A stretch of 64,000 bases of DNA from Astropecten irregularis (Eukaryota > Echinodermata > Asteroidea > Paxillosida > Astropectinidae). The stretch is from contig OZ020256.1 of the NCBI GenBank assembly GCA_963971285.1, forward strand, positions 808,501 to 872,500, given 5' to 3'. This document shows positions 22,721-34,900 of this stretch, piece by piece. The notes under the pieces are model-generated. The model was not told the origin of the DNA and did not search any database. It saw only the letters and a program-made list of their open reading frames with translations. Positions within the stretch are counted from its first letter, which is position 1. Every line of letters begins with the position of its first letter. The position numbers were made by a program, and so were the translations under genes.

Positions 22721-22869
22721 TACAAATTTTTAAATTAAATTATGCGATATTTATAAATTAAAATTTGCAAAAAATATGAAAAAAAAAACTATTTTAACAT
22801 TGCCACGTCTTTTATGGTGACAGTGGATTTATTATTTAAATTAGCTTACTTAATATTTTCCAAAAAGAT

Positions 22870-23429
22870 GCGTTATCTATAAATTGCTGATTATTTTTTG
22901 GTTAGTCTCTCTTCCAGACGTTTTTTCACACGGACCTTTTCAGCCAGTCCCACATAAAAACTTGAGGGCGCACTTACTTCAGATTCCTTTTAATGAAATA
23001 ATGATTTTCAGTTTTCAGAGAAAAATATCAGAAAAAAGCTACTCCTTGGTCAGCACGTTCTGTAACAAAGCAAAAGGCCATTTCGAAACATTGGCTCTGG
23101 CCTACACTTTGTGCCCTTCATCCAAAACCTAAAAAACAAAGAGGTGTACTTTGAGGGGGCGGGGCAGGGTGGGAGGGGGGAGGGGATAGGGATGAGGGGA
23201 TAGTTTGATTTCATTTTCTCGCTTCTTTTTGTCTTTGTCTTACTGGAATCAAATCCTGTTTCCCTGCTGTATATAATTTGTCTAAGTTCAAGTGCAATGT
23301 GAATAGGTTTCTGTTATCTTAATTCTGTGCGCTTTCTTTTCCTTTCTCTTTCTTTTTTAGCCCTCACCTCGAGTGGCCTTTGTGCCTTGTGTTGGGCGAC
23401 TTCCTTAAAAAAAAAAAAAAAAAAAAAAT
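22870..23429 (+). mobile_element. Possible retroelement tail ending in poly(A)
   Basis: A run of about 23 A at 23407-23429 ends a plus-strand segment with G-rich and pyrimidine-rich stretches (23150-23370). This looks like the 3' end of a retrotransposed copy, but I recognise no coding motif and could not find the target duplication. Confidence 0.35.
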
Positions 23430-24784
23430 GGTGTCAAGATCACTTTTTGTTTACACTTTTTGCAAACAAGTAGCAAGACATTCAACCCCAGTTTACCAAA
23501 ATATCAACATTTTTTAACATAAGATAAAGCAATAAGAAATATAAAAACAAATATCACCAGTATGCAAAGCATTCTTTTTTTTTAGCAATCTATCTAAAAA
23601 TATTTATTACTTTTCTTCTCTCTGAATAAAACATATCTTCAATAAAGCACTCAAACCATATTAATAAACCTTTAATTATTAACCTTTCCATTCCTGTTCA
23701 CCACTGTTTCACTCCTTTGTTACTATCCACTTTTGGATCTTGCCTACCCTCCATACTTGCCCACCTCTATCCTCTCTTTGTGGATTCACAGCCTTATTAC
23801 ATGCTTTCCCTGTTTCCCTGGTCACTCTGCCCCCCTTATTCTGATCCTCTCAACCTTTTATGTGTCTCTTCATTTGCATGTTCTTTTACACATTGCCATT
23901 TAACCTTTGTGAAAGATCCTCCTTACTCCAAGCATTTAATAAACCTCTGAGTAAATATTTAAAGTTCCATGCAGTCTTACTTTATAATAATCTGGGTATT
24001 TTGTTTTCAAATTTTTTTAAAGGATAATTGTGTTCCCCTGGAGTGACAACTAAACCAATAAAAAGATTTTGCTTCATCGTGCTGTCAAAGTTAAAGTTAA
24101 TATTTCACTGTGCCATTTCTAGTATTTCTGAAGCAATCATGAAATTCACCAAGCACGGCAAACACACCAAAAGGTTCTAAAACCGGCTGACATCGGCCAG
24201 TCACTGACATAATCATTGTTATCATCCTTGACTTGGTTTTGCTCTTTTGTTAATTTTGAACCTTAAATTTTGCACATGCACAAATGTGACATCATTATAC
24301 TTGGATCCTTAAAAGCAAAGAGAATAAAAATCCAGTAAAATTAAAATATGGTATGAAGAACTACAGACAGCAAGCTTTCAATCTTAAAGCAAATCTCAAT
24401 TTCCTAAGTTGTTGACATGATGTGAAAGTAACTCCATTAATCAGTGAACCCATTATCAAAGAACAACCTGTTCAAAAGAACCGTTTGCTGCAAGGATCCT
24501 GACACACATTCAGCTTGGATTATTGTCAGATGTTGACACAATACTGCAAATGCAATACCATCCACATATTAGACAATACATTATATTTAATACACTCAAT
24601 AATAAAACCTAATTCCCAAAAAGTACAAAAGTAACAAGAGCATTATTTAACGTGATAAAAAACCCATTTACAGGGAAATTCAAAAAAGAACATAAGTATA
24701 CATGTATATCCCTTCCAAAGAATGTAAGCTGTGTAATTGTACATTGTTAGTTTTCGAAAAAGCTTTTTTTTTCCATTTCTTGTT

Positions 24785-25290
24785 TTGTGTTGATTACATC
24801 TGTTCATAATTTTTTTTTCAAAGGAATTGCAATGATAAACACCGAGTACTTATATCCATTTAATAATATCCAGAACTGTGTAGCTATAATTTACGTTTTG
24901 TTAAGAAAATGCTGTGTTGATTCGTCAATTTATAAAATTGATTTAAGAAGTGATGATACAAATAATTAGCACTGAGTACTTGTCATTTAGTAATATAAAG
25001 AACGATGTAGTAATATGAAGTATTTTTAAAGAAATTGTTTCGTGTTGATTTGTCCATTTATAAAATTGATTTAAAAAGTGACAATAGAAATGATAAGCAC
25101 TGAGTACTTGACATTTAGTAATACAAAGAACTGTGTAGTAATATTACATTTTTAAAGAAATTGTTTTGTGTTGATTTACTTGATCATGTCCGTTTAGAAA
25201 ATGCATTTAAAAATTGATAAAAATTGATAAGCACTGAGTACATGACATTGTAATAGTAATACTGTGTAGTGATATTATGTTTTGTTAAAA
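24785..25290. repeat. Tandem repeat, about 130-bp period, four units
   Basis: 'gagtactt' or 'gagtacat' recurs near 24843, 24973, 25103 and 25236, each followed by 'catttagtaat', 'tgtgtag', 'aaagaaattgtt' and 'gtgttgattt' variants. The array is AT-rich and noncoding. It lies in or just beyond the 3' UTR of the mosaic gene. Confidence 0.75.
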
Positions 25291-25444
25291 TAACTTGGCC
25301 GGGCGGGGCTCTAAAAAGCTTCAAACACAATACAGTACATGTAATGTGCTTTAAAACTAGTTTATCATTAATTCTTTTGTTTTTCTTTGAGCTGGATATG
25401 TTTTTTTTTTCAATTAGTAATTTTTCATATTTTTTTGCTGAGCA

Positions 25445-25705
25445 TCAATTCCATGGGCAAGATGCTTTGTCACATATTGCTCCTCTTCACCCAGGTGTAA
25501 ATGGGTACCTGTGAGGGTAGAGATGGCTTTGTGTGCTTGATTAGCCCTGCGCGCTTTGCAGGCAGCTGCGGGCTGTATACTCCCCAGGGAGTTGAGATTG
25601 TTTCAGGAATGTAAATGTAGCCCGATGACCAGAGATAATAAAAGTGAAAAGCGTTGTGTAAGAATGCTATATAAATGCTTAAATGATTATTATTATTACG
25701 ATGAT
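25445..25705 (+). mobile_element. Retroelement-like 3' tail with terminal ATT microsatellite
   Basis: The segment has 'cacccaggtgtaaatgggta', 'ctgcgcgctttgcaggcagc' and 'aatgctatataaatgc' and ends in 'attattattatt'. This layout resembles the 3' tails of CR1/L2-type non-LTR elements in deuterostomes. It lies about 80 bp beyond the stop codon of the mosaic gene, so it may be part of the 3' UTR in antisense. Confidence 0.5.
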
Positions 25706-25780
25706 AAGTAAGTTCCTTAATGGAGAGTACATGTCTTACTGGAATTAATGGCGTTCATTGATAGCATATATATGCAGTGC

Positions 25781-25950
25781 TTACAACATAATGACACTAC
25801 AAGCATTCTCATCCATGGTTCCAGAGTCCAGAGTGGTTATCCCACGGGTACATGCCTGGCAGTATGTGCTGCCCTCGTTGGTCTGGTACATGCCAAGTGG
25901 GCAGGGACGGCACACATCCTCGTCAGCATACCATCCAGCCTCACAGGGAA
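25781..25950 (-). other. Mosaic gene: C-terminal GCC2/GCC3 module and stop
   Basis: The last coding exon encodes CEAGWYADEDVCRPCPLG and MYQTNEGSTYCQAC, then DENACSVIML and TAA. It matches the 37-38 kb GCC2/GCC3 exons in pattern. The protein ends within a few residues of the domain, with no membrane anchor. Confidence 0.88.
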
Positions 25951-28900
25951 CTAGGTACGGTCAAAATACAACACAACCAGTATTAATTCACGATGCTGAC
26001 ACGTCTAAGATAATCATTACCACACTTTAACAGATTGCCAACAAACTATACCGCTCAAGACTGTAATCAAATACTCTCCTTTACCAACCAACCATTTTGA
26101 AAACCGAAATCCCTCACAATCTGCAATACAATACAGAACCGAACTCAGTTACAAGTGTTAAAGTATTATGTTTGTTTTTTTAAGTTATAAGCACCTAACC
26201 AGGGGCCAATTTCATAAAACTTACGAGGCGTCGCAGCGTTAAGACGCATCCATACTCTATGGACTCATCGCATAGATGCGACGCGTCGCAGTGTCGTAAA
26301 TCGAGTTGCGACGCATCGAGGAGCTTTATGAAATCGGCCCCAGTGTACCTAACCACTTAATAACAAGCTATTATTTATGCCTAGCATGCTTCAGTGCTGA
26401 TGTGATTACACTGCAATGGTGTATTTGTAACATGGAAGTGAAACTATGGCTGTAATCTGCTTCAGTCTAGCTAAAGATCTAAGAGCCTTACCACATCGGG
26501 CATCAGCAGTTGCCACTCGGACTGTACCAGGTGGACAGATCTGCATCCCATAACTTGCCGTCTTCTCAGAGTCAATGTCGTACAACTCATTGTCCACGCT
26601 GATAGCAAAGTGACCGTCAGCAGACTTGTTGATCAGGGACATGGCGCTGTCTCGGAGCACGGTAGCTGTTTCTACACTCTCTGCCTGATCAGTCACTTTG
26701 AAGTGGAGATGAAAAGACAACGAGATTAAGAGTTTGGGGTCCAGACAGCTTTGATAGGATACAAAAGACCATGGAGGAGTTTGTGTGGGCTTAAAGCCAA
26801 TCTTCTGGTCATTGAGATATCAGTCTATATTCAGACAGGCAGGCTTGAACTCTAAGCAAAGGTTAAACATCAAATTGATTCATTCTCATTCAAGAGAGTT
26901 ATTGCTTGAAACCTTGTCTGAGGTAGAAATGATCTTATTGTTATAAATACTCTTTTTAAAAGCCTTCTCAAAATTGACTGCGCATTATTCTGCAGGAAGT
27001 CTGCGGTTGCCAAGGCGGCCGAGATTCTACAGACTGGACGGTTGTGTGCTCTCAAGCACGGCGGGTTTAATGAGCTAGACCAGCTGTGTGCTTTTGTTAG
27101 CACAACAATGATGCCAATGAATAAACATACATTGAGAAGACCTCATGAATACAGATATCCATGTGGAAATATTTATCTGTACATGTACTTATTTGTCTGT
27201 TGATCTGTTTGGCTGTCCGAGTGTTTGTTTGTGCGTTTGTTTTTTTGATAACCATCCTGTAATTGGCGATTTCTGTCACTGTTGGTCTTCGTTAATAGAT
27301 AAATAAACTACTCACCTTCTTCACTGGTCAGATTCTGTTGGTCCTGGATGTGCACATCACTTTCAAGTTTCATATTGACACGGATAGTCTCCGTGGATCG
27401 TCCATGACTACGGCCAGAGCGATCCCTAGAGCTGGTAGGACTACAGCCACTGACCTGTCACCATGAATACCACAATGGAATATATAAGTGTCGCATCTGA
27501 CCGTCTTCTTGTCAAGGGTGTAAACCATAATGAATTTGTATAAACAAGATTAACAGATTAATTACGGCGCCCGCCGTGAGGATTCAACTCACTCCGGTGA
27601 CCCCAGCTAGCTCGGTGGCCTAGTGGGTATGGCATCTGCAGTAGTAAGCAGGAGGTCGTTGGTTCGAATCCCACCTGAGCCAGTGCATGATTTTTTTTTC
27701 ATGTGTGCTAAAAAAGGCACTTATTGAAGTGCTTATCTACGTCGTTGAAGGGCAATAAATGGTTTGCATAATTCTCCTCAACGAATAAATAAATAATAAC
27801 AAGAATCTGAGATTAATCTGTTTACCTGGACCTGCTTGATGTTACATTTATTATTTTTGACACAGTCGACATTCTGAAGGTTGGAGGTGAGGACGTTATT
27901 GATTCCCTGATGCACTAATTGATCTCTAGTAACATTGACTCCATCACAGGCAAGATGATTGGTGTAAGCTAAGTCCATCTCCACACCAAACTTGATGGGT
28001 GGTCGGTACTCTAGTACGAAAAAAAAGAAATCAATCAATCAATGATTGAAACCTTGCTGGGACCTGAACACAAAGACTGCAGTTTTTATCAAATAGAGAG
28101 TTGAAAATTATAAAGAATTAGTGCAAATTTGAGGTTAATTTGGGGGATGACCATTATCCAAGAGAAATTTTACAAAGAAATGCCCAGCGCTAATACAGCT
28201 TTGCCAGAACGGCAAGCAATGGCGGTTTGGAGGCTGGGGTTACATTCTACGAATCTGTCAGACCCTCTGCAAGGAGCTTGAGACTGTTTTTGAGAGAATG
28301 AGAAAGGAATACGACTGACTTGTGCATTTTGGGAAGAGCGGCACTTGATTGTCACTGGTCTGGTGAGACCATTCATAGTTAGAGGACGGACCACAGTGGT
28401 AGAAGGGAAGTACGGCCTGGCTGAAGGTGTGTCCTGGCCAACAGGAGATGCTGCAGTTCCTCTCCTCACCGTCCATCTCACAATCCAGGTCGCCTTTAGT
28501 GGGAGGCTGCACAGTCGCACAGGCTACAGGACAGAGAAGAGACTGCATGAAGTACAGGTTCATGTTCATCAAACTGGTAAATCAAACGGCCTCTTACTCT
28601 CCCATCCCAACCTTTCTAAGCCATGTATACCCATGGATATCCATGAGACCAGGATAAGTCCCATGCAGGTGTTATAAATAGCTCCTTATACAGTGAGCAA
28701 AGAATATTGTTCACAATTGCAGAGGCTTGGAGTTAGGAGGGCCTGATGATGCGTTTCAATCCTAGCAGGATCTTTATCGAAGGCTTAGAGCCTTCGAAAC
28801 GATCCGAAATGAAACGGGTCATGTCCTCTTAACTCCAAGCATTTAAACAATCCCTGGTCCTTATTTTGGCTGATGAGCAGTTTACAGCAGTTTATTACTT

Positions 28901-31900
28901 GAATTGCAGAGGGTTGGAATTGAAATAAAGTTTCTAGAAAAACAAATTCAAAGAAGGTTTAACAACCAGTGCAACAGGCGGGTTACTATTTGGGCTCTTA
29001 TAGTATGATGAGACCATGTGATCTTTACAATGGCAGGTCATGAGGACTTACTTGGACACGGTCCAGTATTGCAGGGAAAGGTTTGCCTGTTTGGACCTTC
29101 ACAGGAACTACCTCCATTGGCTGGCCGAGGATTAGTACAAAAACGCCGGCGGACCTTGATACCACCTTGACAAGACTGGCTACACACCGACCAGTCACTC
29201 CAATCTCTCCAACCACCATCAACTATGAAGACAAATGAAAAGCAAAAATTGAAAAATAATGCCCTCATTTTCAAAGGTTAGACACACGATCCGACCAGTG
29301 GTAGTGGTACCCAAGGATCCTCCTCAGAGACCCAGTACTGAAGACATTGAGTCGCCTCCCCAGGTCCTCAGTCAAAGTCCATCTCTCACAACCGTAGAGT
29401 AAGACAGGCAAGACCAGGGACATGAAGACCCGAATCTTTGTCCTCTTGCATAAGAAGTTACTCAGGGAGAGTCAGATGAGACCTATTACCTGCATGATAC
29501 GTGAGCGCCAGATGCGATTGTATGCCGGTCATATGGCTATATTCCCTGCGAGTGATCCTGCAAGGCGGATCCTCTCTATGAGAGAACCTACTGGTAGGAC
29601 TTGCTCGGTAGGGCATCCACATGACACATGGTTGCATCAGATGGATTGTTATTTTGCTGAGATGGGGATGGGTCGCGTGGCTGCCTGGGGGATGGCCATC
29701 AGAAGACCAAAGGAGTACCGCTTGAAGGTAGATGTGGCAATGCACTGCCGCAGCGCATGCTCCCACTGATTGATTGATTTTCTAACGGAGGGCTCTATAT
29801 AAAAACAGCAACAGGTACAGAGACAGAGACACAAGATTTATGATATGTATACCTTTTGTGAGCTCACAAGCTAGTCCTGAGAATCCAGGGGGACAGAGAC
29901 AGGTGAAACTGCCTATGCCATCCATGCAGGTTCCTCCATTATCACAGGGCGAGGCACCTGTTCCACAATCATCAATGTTTGTATTGCAGTTCTGACCGGT
30001 GAAACCATGTGGACAATTGCAGGTGTAATGGCCGGCATCATCAATGCAGGTAGCGCCATTCTGGCATGGGTCGGAGGCACAGTCATCCACCACTGCCCAA
30101 ACAAAATAATGAAATTGATCAGTTGGAATATATGCATTTTGGGGTACGGTATTTGCCCGTTGGAACCTGTCACAAAGGCTGTCATGCTCATTCCGTACGG
30201 TCAATCTGTTAACCTTGAAATGAACCCAGTGACTCAGGGGCTCAAACACCAAAAGCTGAAGGCTGACCTCAGAGCCATAACCTGTGGAATTCACCACAAA
30301 ATATCTTGAGTGCATTGCACAACACCGCTTGGCCATAGTGCTCCACTGTCAAGTAGCCTTCCTTCAAAGAGCTGTTGAATTGGTAGGGGTCAGTTATTCC
30401 CTGGAATTGAACTAAAATTGGTACTTTGAAGGAATCCCCTTGTAAGTTACACAGTAATTCCAACAGACTAAACTCAGCTGAGATGTGATGACACTCTAGA
30501 CGTTACAAAGAAGCATGTAGGGTTCTTACCGTCGCAAAGTGATGGAGCCTTCACCCTGACGTCTCCGACTGATGCCTTGTCCATGAAGTCAGCGGCGGCA
30601 AAGACATTACCAGGATCGACATAGCCGCACGTCTCAGCATGTTGTCCAACGACTGCATCATCCAGTGGTGTATCCCAAAGGTTCACATTGCTGATAGAGC
30701 CAGTGAATCCGCTAGACTGTGAATTAGCTGCGGAAATCAAGACATAACAGAGTTCTTGTTAGCGGGTATGTCATCCACATACAGCTACCACACTCTGTTG
30801 AATTTATAGAAGATTGAATATGATACAAAAAGAGGCTCTATTGACCTCAGACTGACCTGCGCTGAGTGGGGTTCCAACAATGAAGACGCCTCCAGCACTG
30901 ATGGTGGTGCCACGTCTAATATTTCTCTGTACCCATTCCAAATCCCCATCTTTATAGATGACCAATAGTGGTTGGTGTTCATTCCAGCTAATGGCCACGT
31001 GATGCCAATGGTTGTCACTCACATCGATTGCAGTTGCATACGGGAATCTATCCAGCAAAAATAACGACATTTCAAATGCAAAGTTCAAACAGAAACTTAC
31101 TTCTAGTGTTGAGTCAACGTGAAAAAAGATCACATGGAATTTTGACTTGTGACCTGGGCCCAATTTCACTGCTCTGAATATCAAACTCAACAAATAATAA
31201 TTCCTGTGCAGTCACAATGAATGATGTTCATTCTTCGATATTTAACAGAGCACTGATAGTTCCATTGCAAACGCTTGTGGGGGCATTACTCAGGCATGCA
31301 ACTTAGACTCCAGCAAAAAAACGAGGAAATTCCAATCTTTACCATTCTTTGTACAGTTAGGTTTTTCACTTTTCAATGGTATAAGAGTGAAGTGAAAAAG
31401 AGGAAATCAGCTGATCCGAGGAAAAGTTGCATGCCTGATTACTTGGAATCACCCGTAATGTACGCAGATTACTCACCCCTGTAGGAAGACTACAAGTGCC
31501 TCAGGTTGTGCCACTGCAAAGTAGACATCGCGGGGCATTTGTGATGAGTGGGGCTGAGCCATATAGGACATCAGTCCTGCATCGGTTGTGTTAGTGCGAA
31601 TCCAGAATGTCAGGGTGAACGCTGGAAGAGGTCGATCAACCGCGTAGCTCAACGTCACAGCCTGATTTGCCTGATTGCCTCTGAATTCCATGTCAAAGTC
31701 GGACAGTGTATCTAAAGATAAGAAAGAGGATTACTGGTCAACTGTGACAACTTGATGATTTTAGGGACGACGCATCGAGGAATACAATAGGAACTGAGCA
31801 TTTAATAAAAACAGGGAAAGAGGAATGACTTACGGTCTTCGCAATGAGTGCCGTTAAAGCCTGGTCTGCACTTGCATTGGTACTGGTTGATGCCGTTAAT

Positions 31901-34900
31901 ACACTGAGCTTCATTCTGACAGGGATGACTCAAGCATTCATCAATATCCACATCACATTCCTCTCCACTGTGATATCAATCCACAAAGAAACAGGTGTAT
32001 TGCTTCAGATGATGAATAAGCTGGCTACGTTGTCAACAGGCTAACAGCTACAATCTGATCAGTCACTAATGCTCAATTGCACAAGGCATTGAGATCAGTC
32101 TTACCGGTAAATCTAAAATCAATCTGACTGGCTGCAGCAATTGGCAGTATGGCCATCTTTTTGCCGCTTCCCAATTGATTGGCTTTGACCGCAGCTGCAG
32201 CCGCAACATCACAAATATCAAGCCAATAAGGAAGATAACATCATTGTGGCCGGGCCGACCTCAGCGTTTATATGCTTGTAAACATGGATTCATATCGTCT
32301 ATGAGAGAGCGCCTGCCTGTGTGGCCAAAAGGCGCGTCCCAATTCTACTGGCTGAATCCAATCCGAAGATGCAGTTGCAGCCACGGCCGTAGTCAGCAGC
32401 CGCAGCCAGACAATTGATACACGGCTTGAAATGCACAAATGAATTTACATATAATTGAACAAAATGTACAGCCAGCTAGGACCCTTGAAGAAGTTATTTC
32501 AGAATCTAAGTGGTTATCCTAGACTTACGTATAGCCTGGTGAACAGACACAGGACCATGCATTACGCCCATTGATGCAGGAACCGTGCAGACAGGGGTTG
32601 GGTTTGCAGTGGTCAACAGCTACTTCACATCGCACTCCGGTAAAACCTTAGAAAACAATTGAAAATCAAAAAATACAATGAGTAGACAGACATTCTCCAT
32701 ATGGTGGTGTTCTGAAGCACTAACTGTAGTCTTGGTTGCAAGACATTCTTAGCGATCGGTCCTACTCCAACCGCAACCATTATACCGTGTCGGCCGGGTG
32801 CGCTATATGTGCATGTGCAGTGCACACCTTTCGCTAATAGCGACTGGTACTCGTCAGAGAGGGCGCTGTTGTAACAGTGAATCTTATGCATATTATGCAT
32901 TATGCATATCGGATCCAACACCGAAAAAGGCGTCTTGGATCCAAGACTACACTGACTGCTGATACAGGCTACATCCGAATCTGTTGTCTAGAGCTAGGTC
33001 TAGGTCTTCGCTCCATTGAAAATATGCGGAGGCACCTAGACAATAGACCTAGCCGTAGCTCTGGAAGCCCGTTTAGGAAACAGCCATAATTTGAGAGAGG
33101 GACAAGTACCTGATTGGCATATGCAGTGATGAATCCTGTTCCCCGTGGGATTGCAGTATCCATCGTTCTCACACGGCTCGGCTGAACACAGGTCTAGATG
33201 TATCTCGCAAAACTGTCCCCCAAAGCCCGGTGCACAGCGGCAATAATAGCGATTTGCCTGGAAGGAAATAAGTGAGAATCTGTTGAAGTTGGACGAGTTT
33301 GCTCCGCTGCATCAGATTTTCAAGAAGAGAAGAGTTTTTTGGGGGACAAAATACTTAAATTGTTAATCTCTCAAAGCATGATGAGAAACTAAACTTAGAA
33401 ATTAAATCAATCTTACAATCTAGTACGATTAGGTTTCTACAGGGTCCGAGATAGTAAAGAAGCTGAAGAAGAGAAAACTCTCCATGAGAATGCTGATGGT
33501 TCTTTGAGGACTATGGCAACACAGTGATAGTGGCTGTACAATTATAGATTATAACTGGGGCAGAGAAATATGAAAACTTTTCTTACATGATCCACGCAGG
33601 TTGCTCCATTCTGGCAAAGATGGTCGGCACAATCATCAATATTGACCTCACAGAGATCACCCTGAAAACCATCCTGACAGAGGCATTGGAAGTCAGACTC
33701 CGAGGGTAGGCATACGCCACCGTGCTTGCATGGGTTAGGCTGGCAGTGACTCATACTTATCTGGCAATTCTTCCCCTTCATGCCGGATCTACACTGACAG
33801 GTGTATGAGTTGATCCCATCAATACAGGTGCTGCCCCTCTGGCATGGGTCATTCAGACATTCATTGATGTTAACCTCGCAGTCTGGGCCCATGAAACCTG
33901 CTGGGCATTGACACGTGTACGACTGATGACCGTTCATGCAGCGGCCGTCATTCAGGCAGGGTTGACTGGAGCACATGTCTTTGAGCATATCACACTGCTT
34001 ACCGACCCATCCGTCTTTGCAAACGCAGATGAAACCGTTGACCATGTCGCGGCAAGTTGCACCATTAGCGCATGGATAGGATCGGCATTCGTTCACGTCG
34101 ACATCACAACGGCGGCCCGAGTATCCAGCCTGACACTGGCATTTGTAAGCATTGATCTCATCCACACACTGTCCATGAATGCAGGCATCGGGGAAACAGT
34201 CATCCTTGTTGGTTTCACATTGGATTCCATTAAACCCTTCATCACAATGGCAGTAGAAGCCATGAATCTTATTCACACAGGTGCCACCGTTCTGACAAGG
34301 AGATGACAGACACTCGTTAATCTGATCATTGCAGAGAGCACCTGTAAAGCCATCCATACAGGAACAGGTGAATGAGTTGATGCCATCGATGCAGATACCG
34401 TCATTAGCACAAGGCTGGCCGTAACAGTCATCGAAGTCAATCTCACAGCGCTCTCCTGGTTAAGAAAACAAATTGAAAAAACAAGAAAATCACTCATCAA
34501 TCTCACATGGGAGGAATAGGTGGCAAGTGCGTTAGGCACTCGCCTCTCACCAATGTGGCCTGGGTTCCATCCCAGCTTGAGTCATATATGTGAGTAGATT
34601 TGTGCGTTGGTTCTCTCCAATGCTACAAGGGTTTTTCTCTAGGTTCTCCGGTTTTCCTCCCACCACAAAAATCATAACACTTGCGATCTCAGGCTGTGCT
34701 CCGTGATCATATAAGGGTTGAAGCGTGCTAGCAGCCATACGCGCCGCTCTCAACTCAAAAGCCACATCCTTCGCGATTCAGCACCCCAGCTGCCAATAAG
34801 GATGATTAGCCATCCAAATTAATATTATATTACATAAAACTAGGCATAAAAACAACCGTGTCACAGAATTTCGGTACCAGCGATCAAAAGCTGTGTTTGG

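Larger units (their letters stand above)
22720..25780. other. Intergenic region and 3' UTR of the mosaic gene
   Basis: No coding exon was recognised. The mosaic gene's 3' UTR starts at 25780 and runs left to an unplaced poly(A) site. Contents: a poly(A)-tailed segment ending at 23429, a four-unit tandem repeat (24785-25290) and a retroelement-like tail (25445-25705). The frame at 23717-23950 has no known domain. Confidence 0.5.

Noticed and set aside
29422..29769. A 115-aa gene on the plus strand
   Set aside because: It is the C-terminal part of a LINE ORF2 fragment with an inverted upstream half, not a host gene.
33908..34306. 132-aa plus-strand frame inside the EGF exon
   Set aside because: Antisense shadow of a long conserved EGF exon; no independent support.
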